Shown: positions 33,828 to 43,049 of the stretch, one piece after another | Layout: the number at the start of each line of letters is the position of its first letter | How positions within the stretch are numbered: position 1 is the stretch's first letter | Source of the DNA: Candidatus Saccharibacteria bacterium oral taxon 488 | GTDB lineage: Bacteria > Patescibacteriota > Saccharimonadia > Saccharimonadales > Saccharimonadaceae | Length of the DNA stretch: 64,000 nucleotides | Assembly (NCBI GenBank): GCA_013099195.1 | Contig: CP039999.1 | Coordinates: 310,001-374,000, forward strand | Direction: 5' to 3' | Notes under the pieces: model-generated | Database searches by the model: none | Seen by the model: the letters and a program-made list of their open reading frames with translations, nothing else | What the model was told of the DNA's origin: nothing | Position numbers and translations under genes: made by a program

Positions 33828-35339
33828 TTATCCTCGATACATAGCGTGATTTTTTATCCAGCCACCGCCCTGGCGAATCAGATTGCGATTGAGCTGTCCG
33901 TCCTCGAGCAGCTTGTCCTTGACGGCGGCGTACACCGGCACGGTAAACGAAAAGACCGAGCCTTCGTTCTCTTTGGAGCGCGCGGTGATGTGGCCGCCGT
34001 GACTCTCAATAAAGGCCTTGCAGATGTAGAGGCCGATGCCGGTGCCAGAAACGGTCTCGCGGCTGCGGTGCGAGCGGTAGAATTTGTGAAATAGATTTTT
34101 GACGACGCTCGGTGGCATGCCGACGCCGTTATCGGCGACGGAGACTTCGATAACATCGCCCTTTTGTTCGGCACTGACCGAGACAGTGCCGCCCTCGAAA
34201 CTGTATTTGATGGCGTTGTCGATGAGGTTGGAAATGACCTCGCTAATACTGGAGCGGTCGGCAGCGACAGTCGGCAGGTCGCTTGGGATGCTGATATTGA
34301 GCAAGCGGTGCTGCGTCGACGCGCGCAGCTGCATGTCGTCGGCGATCGAGCCATAGATGTCAGACAGCGAGTCCTCAGCGAGGTGGATGCTGAGGTGGTG
34401 GCGGTCGAACTTAGCGACGTTGAGGATATTGTTGATATAGCCAGACAGGCGGTTGGCGGAGACCGTCAGCCGTGCTAGTAGCTGCGGCTCGTCACCTTTC
34501 AGGCGGCCGGCTAGCTCCTCGGCGAGGACGTCGAGATAGCCGCGGATGATGGTGATCGGGCCGCGGAGTTCGTGGGCGGCGAAGGAGATGAAATTGAGGT
34601 CTTCTTCCTCGGGTAGGTATTGGGCTGAGCGGTCGATGAGGACGATGACGGTCTCGCCGGGTGCGTCTTTTTGGTAGGAGGCAATGATGTCAAAGAAGCG
34701 AGTTTTTTTGAAGGCACCGTTGGTGGTGGCGACGCGGCGCCAGGTACGCTCGGCGGAGACTTGGCGGGCGTCGGCGTCGCTGAGCCAGGCTGTGAGCGAC
34801 TGCTCGTTGAGAAAATCCAGCGCCAGATACGGCTGGCCGTCGGCGTCAGTGGCAATTGGTGCAGCCTTGTTGGCGGAGATGATACGCTTGGCGGGGTCGA
34901 GGACAACGATGCCGCAGCTGGTGTGGTTAAGCGCCTGGGTTAGCAGCGCGTCGGGACTTGGCGGCGGTGCGGGCTGGGTTGGTTCGTCATAGATAAGTTC
35001 AAGAACGGTCTTGAAGCCGGTTTTAGCGTATTGCTCGGCGTTCGGATTTGGTAGTGGCCTGGTGGTGCGCTCACCGCGTTTATGGATCAGCGCAGTCAAG
35101 ATATTATCAAGCGGCCGACCGGCAATGATGGTCAACATGGTCGAAAAAAGACTGCCGACGATGAAAATCGCACCAGTAATTAACCAGAATGCTGGGTGAT
35201 TCCACGAGGTAAGACCAGTGATATTGAGGACGACACCGCTAACGAGCGCCATGGCTGCCTGCCCGGTGAGCGCACAAGCGAACAACATGCGCCGGTGGTA
35301 TCGTCGAAAGCTGCAAATTGACGTGCCGCCAGCTGTCAT
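33828..35339 (-). CDS. Membrane histidine kinase
   Basis: 503 residues from ATG 35339. Two membrane helices near the N-terminus, a PAS-like sensor segment, HisKA with AAHELRGPITIIRGYL, and HATPase motifs NLIDNAIKY, DNGVGMP and GTGIGLYI. The chosen start overlaps the DUF3048 stop by 4 nt (ATGA), supporting coupling; a longer reading lacks support. It may monitor envelope or wall state together with the extracytoplasmic DUF3048 protein. Confidence 0.9.
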   Translation of the reverse strand: MTAGGTSICSFRRYHRRMLFACALTGQAAMALVSGVVLNITGLTSWNHPAFWLITGAIFIVGSLFSTMLTIIAGRPLDNILTALIHKRGERTTRPLPNPNAEQYAKTGFKTVLELIYDEPTQPAPPPSPDALLTQALNHTSCGIVVLDPAKRIISANKAAPIATDADGQPYLALDFLNEQSLTAWLSDADARQVSAERTWRRVATTNGAFKKTRFFDIIASYQKDAPGETVIVLIDRSAQYLPEEEDLNFISFAAHELRGPITIIRGYLDVLAEELAGRLKGDEPQLLARLTVSANRLSGYINNILNVAKFDRHHLSIHLAEDSLSDIYGSIADDMQLRASTQHRLLNISIPSDLPTVAADRSSISEVISNLIDNAIKYSFEGGTVSVSAEQKGDVIEVSVADNGVGMPPSVVKNLFHKFYRSHRSRETVSGTGIGLYICKAFIESHGGHITARSKENEGSVFSFTVPVYAAVKDKLLEDGQLNRNLIRQGGGWIKNHAMYRG

Positions 35340-36475
35340 CGCCACGTGACGGATCCCCGCCCGGGCGTAAACACGCCGATCCATGTTTGGCCGCGACCCA
35401 GGGTAAAATCTTTGCCATTTTCGTCAAGCAGTTTGAGCGGTGCGGTGAGGCTGTCTTTCTTCCAGGTGACAGCCGTAGCGGTGCCGTTTTGGAAGACGGT
35501 CGCCTTGCCCGAGCCAATGGTGACGGTGTCCTCGTAGCCATCTGGCCCGACGCGTCGCTCGAGCGGTGCTTCGAGAGCGATGACCACGCGTGGGGCGATC
35601 TGGCCACCTTCCCGGTCGGCGTGCGGTGCGCCAGCTAGCGAGCGTTTGTAGGTGTTGGTCGCTTTGTCATAGGCGTAAGCGGTGTTGTACATGCCGCTGC
35701 TAAAATTGAGCTGGATAGTGGTGGCATTTGGTGTCTCGACCGGCTTGCCATCACCACGCTTGAAACCGGTAAATGATGATTCTTTGAAACCTTTACTAGC
35801 ATTCAGGGCGTCAAGTTTCTCACCGGATGTGTAGACATTGTGTGGGGCGCGGCGGTCGCTAACTCGCCAATAACTGCCGCCGTTAAAGAATTGGTCGATG
35901 TCGCGGTAGCTGCCGCTGCGAACGGTATCGAGAGCGTTCGGGCTGCCGCCGACGTGGGCGATGGAGGCTTGATACTGTGCGCCCCAGCTGAGGTAATAGA
36001 GGCGGAGGCTACGAACTGGGCCGATGAGGCTGGGCTTGGCGCCCTGATAAACGGCGAGGAAGCGCGTAATGCCACCCTCGGCGACGGCCTCGTAGACGAT
36101 GCCAGCTCTCGATAGGCCGGACTGTGGGCGAGCGTCGGGGCTGTTCTCGATCATGACGGCGGTGACGGGTTGCTTGGTGGCTGCTTCATCAGCAGCCTCG
36201 AGGCCGGTGAGTGGTGAGTAGAATTTAGTTGGCTTTTTCTTGGCGGCGAAAAACGGTAGACCGCCGTCGTGCTGGACAGAATTGATAGCGACGATGAAAA
36301 TACCAGCGATAACCAGCGAGGCGGTGATGAGGACAATCGCCCACAAGTGCTTCTTGCACCACTGCCCAAACGAGCGTTTTTTAGCCGGGGCGTTTGGTGA
36401 TGCCGGCTCAAGTTTAGCTGATTTTACCGTCGGTTTTTGGGCCGCGGTGGCTGGGCGAGGATTCTTGATGTGCAT
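35336..36475 (-). CDS. DUF3048 domain membrane-anchored protein (YerB-like)
   Basis: 379 residues with a basic cytoplasmic N-terminus, a membrane helix (about 45-65), then the extracytoplasmic DUF3048 domain. Family-typical parts are SPLTGLEA, the MIENSPDARPQSGLSRAGIVYEAVAEGGITRFLA block and VGPVRS-like IGPVRSLRLYYLSW. Function is not known in detail; wall-associated roles are suspected. TATACT (36482-36487) ends 6 nt before the ATG. It leads a three-gene unit with the kinase and regulator. Confidence 0.9.
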   Translation of the reverse strand: MHIKNPRPATAAQKPTVKSAKLEPASPNAPAKKRSFGQWCKKHLWAIVLITASLVIAGIFIVAINSVQHDGGLPFFAAKKKPTKFYSPLTGLEAADEAATKQPVTAVMIENSPDARPQSGLSRAGIVYEAVAEGGITRFLAVYQGAKPSLIGPVRSLRLYYLSWGAQYQASIAHVGGSPNALDTVRSGSYRDIDQFFNGGSYWRVSDRRAPHNVYTSGEKLDALNASKGFKESSFTGFKRGDGKPVETPNATTIQLNFSSGMYNTAYAYDKATNTYKRSLAGAPHADREGGQIAPRVVIALEAPLERRVGPDGYEDTVTIGSGKATVFQNGTATAVTWKKDSLTAPLKLLDENGKDFTLGRGQTWIGVFTPGRGSVTWR

Positions 36476-36481
36476 GGGTTT

Positions 36482-36487
36482 AGTATA
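36482..36487 (-). promoter_or_regulatory. -10 box of DUF3048-kinase operon, leaderless
   Basis: TATACT ends 6 nt before ATG 36475. Confidence 0.6.
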
Positions 36488-36559
36488 GCATAAGCGGCGT
36501 GTTCGGTAAACGGAGCGATGCGCTCGCTGATCGAAGTATTTCGGTATAGTATGTGATGG

Positions 36560-37999
36560 CTAGATTACGCCCGCCGAGAACGCAGCAATTCCCCGCTCAA
36601 GTCGCGCCAACGTGCGCTCGCGGCCGATCAGTGCCAGCGTATCGTTGAGCTGCGGGCTGAACGGCGCCCAGGTGATGGCGATGCGGATGAGGCTAAAGAG
36701 AATGCCGGGCTTTTGGCCGGTGATTTCTAGCAGTTCGTTCAGCCGGACTTGAATTGCGTCTGGTGTCCACTTGCTGAGCGTGGCGAGCTCGCGCTGAGCA
36801 GTTTCTAGTAATTCGCGCCGCTCATGCTCAGACAATTTCTTAAGCTGTTTGTTGCTGTCGATGAGCTCCATGTTAATCTCAGGCTCCGCGAAAAAGTAGC
36901 CAAATCCGCCAAGATCACGCAGGGTTTTTAATCGGTCTTGAGCCAGAGCTAGGACGCGTCGGCGATATTCCTCGTCCGCTCCGGCGGCACTGTCCGGCCA
37001 AAAATCATTGACTCGCCCAGCTAAGTCATCCAGCGTCAGTGACCGGATAAACTGCCCATTCGTCCACAGCAGTCGCTTTTCGTCAAAGCGAGCGCCCGAG
37101 CGCTGCACGCGGTCGAGGCTGAACTTAGCGATCAACTCATCCATGGTGAAGGTCTCTTGCTCGGTGCCGTCGTTCCAGCCCATGGTGGCGATAAAGCTAT
37201 CCAGCGCCTCTGGTAGATAGCCGTCACGGATATAATCCAGCACGTCTTTGGCGCCGTCGCGTTTGCCTAATTTCTTGTTGCCCTGCTCGTTCATGATGTG
37301 TGGCAGGTGTGCAAAAACCGGCCGCGGCAGACCGAGCGCTTCGTAGAGTGCCAGATAATTTGGCATGCTCGAGATAAACTCTTGGCCGCGAATGACGTGG
37401 GTGATATTCATCTCGGCGTCGTCGATGATATGGGCAAAATTGTAGGTCGGGTAGCCATCAGACTTGATGAGGATGAAGTCGTCAACGACCTCGGGGCTGG
37501 TGGTGACGTCACCCATGACCTCGTCGTGGTAGGTGTAGCTTTTGGGCTCAGCCTTGAAGCGCAGCGGCATGGTGCCGTCCCACTCCGGCGGATTGTCAGG
37601 GCGATGGTCGCGGTAGCGGAAGGCGCGCTTCTCGGCCTGGGCGGTGTCACGAAATGCTTGGATTTGCTCGGGTGTGTAGGGATCAGCGTAGGCGTGTCCA
37701 GCGTCGATTAGTTTCTGCGCCCACTGGCGGTAATGCTCGAGCCGCTGGCTTTGGACGTACGGCCCGTGTGGCCCGCCAATGTCCGGGCCTTCGTCGTAGT
37801 CGAGGTGCAGTGCCTTGAGACTGGCGATGAGGTGTTCGCGGCTGCCGGCAACCTCGCGGACCTTGTCAGTGTCCTCGAGGCGCAGGATAAATTGCCCACC
37901 GGCCTGCCGGGCGACGAGAAAAGCAAATAGTGCCGTGCGAATGCCGCCAACGTGCAAAAACCCTGTTGGCGAGGGTGCGAAACGAGTGCGTGTAGTCAT
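36560..37999 (-). CDS. gltX: Glutamyl-tRNA synthetase
   Basis: 479 residues. Class I synthetase with HIGH-type HVGG (16-19) after FAPSPTGFL and the KMSKS-type KLGKR (243-247). It charges tRNA-Glu and, where no glutaminyl synthetase exists, also tRNA-Gln for amidation; that cannot be decided here. TATAAT (38006-38011) ends 6 nt before the ATG, so leaderless. Confidence 0.97.
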   Translation of the reverse strand: MTTRTRFAPSPTGFLHVGGIRTALFAFLVARQAGGQFILRLEDTDKVREVAGSREHLIASLKALHLDYDEGPDIGGPHGPYVQSQRLEHYRQWAQKLIDAGHAYADPYTPEQIQAFRDTAQAEKRAFRYRDHRPDNPPEWDGTMPLRFKAEPKSYTYHDEVMGDVTTSPEVVDDFILIKSDGYPTYNFAHIIDDAEMNITHVIRGQEFISSMPNYLALYEALGLPRPVFAHLPHIMNEQGNKKLGKRDGAKDVLDYIRDGYLPEALDSFIATMGWNDGTEQETFTMDELIAKFSLDRVQRSGARFDEKRLLWTNGQFIRSLTLDDLAGRVNDFWPDSAAGADEEYRRRVLALAQDRLKTLRDLGGFGYFFAEPEINMELIDSNKQLKKLSEHERRELLETAQRELATLSKWTPDAIQVRLNELLEITGQKPGILFSLIRIAITWAPFSPQLNDTLALIGRERTLARLERGIAAFSAGVI

Positions 38000-38005
38000 G
38001 GGGTG

Positions 38006-38011
38006 ATTATA
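38006..38011 (-). promoter_or_regulatory. -10 box of gltX, leaderless
   Basis: TATAAT ends 6 nt before ATG 37999. Confidence 0.65.
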
Positions 38012-38065
38012 GCACGCGGGCGCGGCGCTGGTAAACGTGAGGGGTGTGCGTGCTTACGGGGCTGA

Positions 38066-39010
38066 TTATAAACTAGTGGCGATTTTGGTGACTTGCTCGC
38101 TTGACAATGCCCCGCCGAGGGTGATTTGGTAGAGGACGCCGCCATTGATCCAGCTGGCCGTCCGGTCGGTGTTGTAAATAGTCAGACCGCCGGCGGTGGT
38201 AGTTTGGACTTCGCCGCCGTCAGCTGTCAGAGTTTCTTTGAGGGCGGCGGAATTGAGCGAACTTTTTTGCTGGGTGATGGTGTAGGATTGGCCGCCGTCA
38301 GCGTAGGCAAATTTCATGCGGACTTCCCCGCTCTTAAAGGTAATTGGGCCACTCAGTGCATAGCCACTTGGGCGGTAACCTGGATATTTGGCGTTGACAC
38401 CAGATTGGATGGCGGCGATGCGGGTGGAGATGTTGGGCATACCGAGGTAGGTGAAATAGCCACCGATCAGCATGATGGCCAGGCCGACGGAGGCGACTTG
38501 CAGCCAGCGACCGATGCGACTCTTTGGTTTTTTGGCGCGGCGCGGCGCTTTTGGCGGGGTGGTTGCACGCTGCAGGGCTTCGGTGATGGCTTCATGCTTG
38601 AGAACGGCGGCTGGCTTGGGCGCGAGGGTCGCCGGATGCTGTTTGGCTGGAGTTTGATTTGGTTTAACGATACGAGTCGAGTGATGGTGTGATGTGGCTG
38701 GACTGCGGCGAGTTGCAGTTCGGGTGGTCTGATGAGGCTGTTGGGTAGCACGAGCTTGAGCGCGCACCATGGTCGGGTGCGGTTCGGCAGGACGGTCACG
38801 CCTGGTTGGCTGCGGCTGGACACTCGGCATGCTCGGCGCAAATTTATTGACATGAACACTCATCGGGACGGAGGTGTTGCGCGTGATGTCGAGGCGACTG
38901 GCCAGGCGACGCTTGGCATGTGACGGCGCGGCGACATGGCGGCGACTGAGTGTCGTTGATTTTTGGCCGGCAGTTTTGTGGACGGTTTTATGGATGATTT
39001 GTTTGTTCAT
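38066..39010 (-). CDS. Hypothetical membrane protein with basic Pro/Thr-rich N-terminus
   Basis: 314 residues. The first ~165 residues are disordered, rich in Arg, Thr, His, Pro and Gln. A membrane helix follows (about 170-190, VASVGLAIMLIGGYF), then an extracellular alpha/beta domain of about 120 residues ending in LYQITLGGALSSEQVTKIATSL. No catalytic motif is seen. The layout (disordered cytoplasmic region, one helix, compact outer domain) resembles the sortase at 40612-42048 and other surface proteins in this window. Confidence 0.7.
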   Translation of the reverse strand: MNKQIIHKTVHKTAGQKSTTLSRRHVAAPSHAKRRLASRLDITRNTSVPMSVHVNKFAPSMPSVQPQPTRRDRPAEPHPTMVRAQARATQQPHQTTRTATRRSPATSHHHSTRIVKPNQTPAKQHPATLAPKPAAVLKHEAITEALQRATTPPKAPRRAKKPKSRIGRWLQVASVGLAIMLIGGYFTYLGMPNISTRIAAIQSGVNAKYPGYRPSGYALSGPITFKSGEVRMKFAYADGGQSYTITQQKSSLNSAALKETLTADGGEVQTTTAGGLTIYNTDRTASWINGGVLYQITLGGALSSEQVTKIATSL

Positions 39011-39084
39011 GAACCCCTCGTATTCCTAATGCTTATATTTTATTGTACAAAGAGGACATGCTTTTTGCAAGGGGCGAAATGTGG

Positions 39085-39090
39085 TATAAT
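39085..39090 (+). promoter_or_regulatory. Extended -10 box of PEGA gene
   Basis: TGGTATAAT ends 8 nt before ATG 39099. Confidence 0.65.
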
Positions 39091-39098
39091 CTCTCATT

Positions 39099-40586
39099 AT
39101 GTATCGAAAACAAAAGCGTGGTCTAGAACTTGCTCGGAGGACACTGATTTATACCATTATGGTGCTGACGGTGTGTATATTGGCGTTCATTTTGATTTTT
39201 CATACGCTTGGCTATCAGCTGAATCTTAAGACGCAGACGGTTGAGCAGCGGGCGCTGGTGCAGTATGATTCGCGGCCGCAAGGCGCACGGGTGTTTGTCG
39301 ATGGCATGGAGCTTGGCAAGACGCATATCAAGGGCATGCTTCCTGAGGGGCAGCATCAATTTTCCATGCGCCTGGATGGCTATGACGAGTGGCGCAAGGT
39401 CGTCGAGGTTAAGGCCGGGACACTGACCTGGCTATCATATGCGCGGCTGGTGCCGAGTGAGCGGGTGGTGAGTTCGGTCAAGGAATTTTCGTCGCTGGCC
39501 TCGGTGCGATTTTCGCCAAATTGGCGGTTCATGTTGGGCGTGATGCAAGCGACCGATGCGCCGAAGATCGTCTGGGGCGATTTGCGCGATTCGGATAAGC
39601 CAAAGTTTAATGAGGTGACATTGGATACGTCGGTGGTGGCGGGTTACGGCGGCCAGGCGACGGCGCACACGTTTAAGATTGTTGAGTGGGATTCGGGTAA
39701 TCGCTACGCCATTCTCAAACACACCTACGCGGTCGAAGGCCAAGGCGAAAAAGTCCAGTGGCTGAAAGTCGACCGCGAGAATAAGACAGTGGTTGACATC
39801 GCGAAAGTGATCGGGCTGGAACTAAAAGATGTGCGCTTCCTCGGTGAGAGCGGCAACGAACTATACATACTACAGTCGAGCGGCGAACTGCGGCGAGCGG
39901 ACCTCAATGCCGCGACGATTTCTGCGCCGCTGATCAGTCATGTACAGTCATTCTCGGTGTATGGCACGGATTATATCACCTACGTCGGGACGAATGGCAC
40001 GAGCAAGCTGCAGCTGGCGGGCATTTGGCGCAAGGACTGGACTGAGCCAGTGGTCGTGCGGCGACAGACTGAGGCGGAGGCCTCGACGCCGTTGATGATT
40101 AAGTTTTCGCGCTATGATAACAAGGACGTGCTGGTGGTCGGCCTTGGCTCGGCAGTGACGCTGCACATGGGCGCGGCGCTGGACGGGTCGAGTTCGTCGG
40201 CGTCAAAGCTACTGAGCCGCGTCAAGTCGATCGCTGCCGGTAAACCACTGACCGAGCTGGATCTGAGCGGTACCGGGCGGTTCGTCTTGATGCGAACGAC
40301 GGCTGGCTTTATGAGTTATGATATTGAGCGGCAATCGGTGTCGCATGATACGGCACTGCCGACGGGAACGACGCTTGATTGGCTGGATGATTATCACGTG
40401 TGGAGCGTCGAGGGCGGCAAGCTGGTGATGCGCGAGTTCGACGGTGCTAATCAGTCGACAATGCTGGAGGCCAGCGAAGGGTTTGACGCGTCACTGTCGC
40501 ACGATGGTGACTGGCTGTATGCGTTCCGCCGAGCCGATAACGGCACGGTGACGATGTCGCGGCTACGGATGACGATCAAGCGCTAA
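39099..40586 (+). CDS. PEGA-domain surface protein with beta-propeller-like body
   Basis: 495 residues. One N-terminal membrane helix (about 15-40) is followed by a PEGA domain (about 55-115: SRPQGARVFVDGMELGKT... GQHQFSMRLDGYDEW). The remaining ~370 residues contain repeated beta-rich units with Asp/Gly turns, as in beta-propeller proteins. It is probably displayed on the cell surface; the ligand is unknown. Confidence 0.82.
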   Translation: MYRKQKRGLELARRTLIYTIMVLTVCILAFILIFHTLGYQLNLKTQTVEQRALVQYDSRPQGARVFVDGMELGKTHIKGMLPEGQHQFSMRLDGYDEWRKVVEVKAGTLTWLSYARLVPSERVVSSVKEFSSLASVRFSPNWRFMLGVMQATDAPKIVWGDLRDSDKPKFNEVTLDTSVVAGYGGQATAHTFKIVEWDSGNRYAILKHTYAVEGQGEKVQWLKVDRENKTVVDIAKVIGLELKDVRFLGESGNELYILQSSGELRRADLNAATISAPLISHVQSFSVYGTDYITYVGTNGTSKLQLAGIWRKDWTEPVVVRRQTEAEASTPLMIKFSRYDNKDVLVVGLGSAVTLHMGAALDGSSSSASKLLSRVKSIAAGKPLTELDLSGTGRFVLMRTTAGFMSYDIERQSVSHDTALPTGTTLDWLDDYHVWSVEGGKLVMREFDGANQSTMLEASEGFDASLSHDGDWLYAFRRADNGTVTMSRLRMTIKR

Positions 40587-40611
40587 GTGCTAATTTGAAT
40601 CTTATTGTGCT

Positions 40612-42048
40612 TTATTCCTTGGCGCCAAATAATCGCTCGAGCAGTGTTGGTGATGGCTTACCCGGGATAGCGGCGGACCGGGTAGTGACTGGCTCGGTTG
40701 ATTTGGTGGCGCCAGATGGGTCGGGGCTGATTTGCTCGGCAAAGACCAGCAAGCGTTTTTCGGCGGTGCCAAGCGGTACACAGCTGATCAAAGTGAGCAT
40801 CGGCTTATCGGTTTGAATTTGGACACGGCTGACCTCGTTTGGCATAACGACTTCTTTCTTGGTGACGGCGTAGGTGTAGCGCTTGCCCTGGTAGTGCATG
40901 TAGATGATGTCGTCTTTGACCAGCTTTTCGTTTTGAGCAAAGACAAACTTGTGGTCACCGGGCGCAAAGGCATCGTTAGAAGAGTGTGCCGAGAATACAG
41001 CATTGCCGACTTGGCCGGGTACAGCGTTAGCGCCAGCGATCGCGAAGTGAGCAGCGCCTTTCTCCATTGCTTTCATTTGAGCGTTATGGTCGGCCGCATT
41101 GACGCCATAAATGACCGGCACATCAACGTTGAGTTTAGGGATGATCAGCCGTGGGTCGGGGCCGACAGTGGTGCTACTTGCTGGATTGACGATGATGTTT
41201 TGTGGATCAACATTACCTGGGGTGGTGTAGGCGGCGGCGATGCCAAACAGAACGCGGTTGTACTGCAAAAAGACGAACGCTAGCAGTACCAATACACCCG
41301 CCAGTGCCGGGATGAAATGGCGTGATTTGGTGACTTTTTTGGCCTTGTCGCGGACGGTCTGTTGGATCTGAGCACGAAGGCGCTTGATGGGGCTTTGGGC
41401 GGACAACATATCGGTCATGGCCGGTGTGGCGGCGGTGTTAGCGTCGCGAGCAGACTGGACCAGCCGGTTAAACTCCTGCTGCTTTTGGTCAAGGTGTGAG
41501 GCATAATAGCGCTCGTAGTACATCTGGTAGTATTTTTGCCATGAAGTGTGGTACTGCTTCCACTGATCGGCGGTGATTTGCGGCTGATGAGTGGGAGTTT
41601 TTGCCGGGGCGGCCGGCTGCGGCTGTGTGGTTGGTGGCGCGGCGGTGGGCTTATCCGTTGACTTGTTCGCTGACTGGGGCTGAGGTGACTTGGTGGCTTG
41701 AGCGAGCTGAGCAGGAGATGGTGCTGTGGTCGGCTGGGTCGGTTGAGCTGCCGGTGGCGCGGTGTTCAGGGCGTGCGGGCTTGGCGTGCGCGGTGGCGGC
41801 GTGACAGTGGTGCGCTCGGTCGGTTCTGGATGTGGCTGCTCTATAGGGTGCGGTTGAACCACCGGTGTGGTGTGTGGCGTTGATTCGGTGCCGCGACCGC
41901 CGTAAATAGCATTGATTTGATCACGAATAACATTGGCGGCAGCAGCTTGCGAGCCGGAATAATCACGTGGCGGCGGCGTCAGTGGACGAGGTTGACTCGA
42001 GATTGGCGCTCCCACTCGCCTGCCAAACTGATCGTCATGTGGATTCAT
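40612..42048 (-). CDS. Sortase with long proline-rich N-terminus
   Basis: 478 residues. About 225 N-terminal residues are Pro/Thr/Gln/Ala-rich, then a membrane helix (about 240-262) and an extracellular sortase domain. Catalytic His is in FSAHSS, Cys in LISCVPLGTAEKRLLVFAEQ (about Cys423) with Arg 8 residues later. Sortases cut a sorting motif and join proteins to the wall or to each other. ATG 42048 with AGAGG and TATAAT (42057-42062) upstream. The substrate proteins are not evident in the window. Confidence 0.88.
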   Translation of the reverse strand: MNPHDDQFGRRVGAPISSQPRPLTPPPRDYSGSQAAAANVIRDQINAIYGGRGTESTPHTTPVVQPHPIEQPHPEPTERTTVTPPPRTPSPHALNTAPPAAQPTQPTTAPSPAQLAQATKSPQPQSANKSTDKPTAAPPTTQPQPAAPAKTPTHQPQITADQWKQYHTSWQKYYQMYYERYYASHLDQKQQEFNRLVQSARDANTAATPAMTDMLSAQSPIKRLRAQIQQTVRDKAKKVTKSRHFIPALAGVLVLLAFVFLQYNRVLFGIAAAYTTPGNVDPQNIIVNPASSTTVGPDPRLIIPKLNVDVPVIYGVNAADHNAQMKAMEKGAAHFAIAGANAVPGQVGNAVFSAHSSNDAFAPGDHKFVFAQNEKLVKDDIIYMHYQGKRYTYAVTKKEVVMPNEVSRVQIQTDKPMLTLISCVPLGTAEKRLLVFAEQISPDPSGATKSTEPVTTRSAAIPGKPSPTLLERLFGAKE

Positions 42049-42121
42049 CACCTCTTATTATACGGGAAAACGCCGGAAAGATAAAGTATTCGGGCTCTTG
42101 CTGATGTGGTAGCGGCCGTGG

Positions 42122-42127
42122 TATAAT
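42122..42127 (+). promoter_or_regulatory. Extended -10 box of tRNA-Leu
   Basis: TGGTATAAT, about 31 nt before the mature tRNA, fitting a short 5' leader removed by RNase P. Confidence 0.6.
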
Positions 42128-42158
42128 TACCCTCGGATGACTTGGGGCGTTCTCTCGT

Positions 42159-42245
42159 GCCGCGGTGGCGGAATTGGTAGACGCGCTAGACTCAAAATCT
42201 GGTGAGCATTAGCTCGTGCCGGTTCAAGTCCGGCCCGCGGTACCA
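42159..42245 (+). tRNA. tRNA-Leu (CAA anticodon)
   Basis: 87 nt with a long variable arm. Acceptor GCCGCGG/CCGCGGT, anticodon loop CTCAAAA giving CAA, T-arm CCGGTTCAAGTCCGG, encoded CCA. Reads UUG. Confidence 0.96.
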
Positions 42246-42271
42246 GAGGTCGCCTCAGTTTGTTTAATTTT

Positions 42272-42299
42272 ATTCCCGTTTTGTAGCGGGAGTTTTATT
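42272..42299 (+). terminator. Intrinsic terminator of tRNA-Leu
   Basis: TCCCG/CGGGA stem followed by GTTTTATT, 27 nt after the tRNA. Confidence 0.7.
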
Positions 42300-42327
42300 G
42301 GTGGCAATACCTTATGAGAAGCTAATG

Positions 42328-42987
42328 TTAAGAATGAGAATGATGTCCGCACCCTTTCTTCTCTGGCTTTTGTTTTAGTGGCGGCAGAAGCATACAGTCA
42401 GCAACCTGTAGATCGAGAGAATGACCCTCATTACTAAAGTCAAACTCGATGAGGGACTGTTCATTAAATTCTCTCCCCGAGAGATTGTTCTGCGTGATAC
42501 CGCCAACGATGACGGTTGGGTCTGTCGGTAGCATATTTTCTGTCCAGCGAATCACATGCCGTCTACTAATTCCCCTGGGAATCTTGGCAATGGTGACGTG
42601 TGGCTTGAATTTTTTATGGTGAGGAGTGGTAGCCCCTGCTTCTATAAATGCTTGCTTGATACGTCGTCTTTCTTCCCGCGGTAAAGTTTGGCTGAGGTCA
42701 TTGAATACCAGAGTGAGTGCACACTCTCCTAATATACGAGCGCCAACTACATTGAGCTCAAGGCTCTTTTGTGATTGTTCCGGTAGGCGGACCTGCAGTC
42801 TAGACGGATGTAGAATCTTTGGGTATTCTCGTGCACCTAGGATAGTAAGATGACGCTCCTCGGATTGCGTTGGTTTTATGGGGTTGTCATTCAGTATACT
42901 AAATCGTTCCTGTATCTCTTGAGCAAAATCTGGATCTGACAGAGGAAATTCAGCCACAGGATGGTAAATCAGGCATTTTCGTGACAT
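42328..42987 (-). CDS. 2H phosphoesterase superfamily protein (LigT-like)
   Basis: 219 residues from ATG 42987 (AAGGAT upstream, TATAAC further up). It has the two diagnostic HxT motifs, HLTIL (about residue 62) and HVTIAK (about 145), of 2H phosphodiesterases such as 2'-5' RNA ligase/cyclic phosphodiesterases acting on RNA ends. The C-terminus ends in a His/Cys tail (GCGHHSHS). Specific substrate unknown. Confidence 0.82.
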   Translation of the reverse strand: MSRKCLIYHPVAEFPLSDPDFAQEIQERFSILNDNPIKPTQSEERHLTILGAREYPKILHPSRLQVRLPEQSQKSLELNVVGARILGECALTLVFNDLSQTLPREERRRIKQAFIEAGATTPHHKKFKPHVTIAKIPRGISRRHVIRWTENMLPTDPTVIVGGITQNNLSGREFNEQSLIEFDFSNEGHSLDLQVADCMLLPPLKQKPEKKGCGHHSHS

Positions 42988-43049
42988 AGCTATCCTTGTT
43001 ATACCGCGTAGTCTATAAATCGTCAAGAGCTGATGGGAACTGCCCCGGT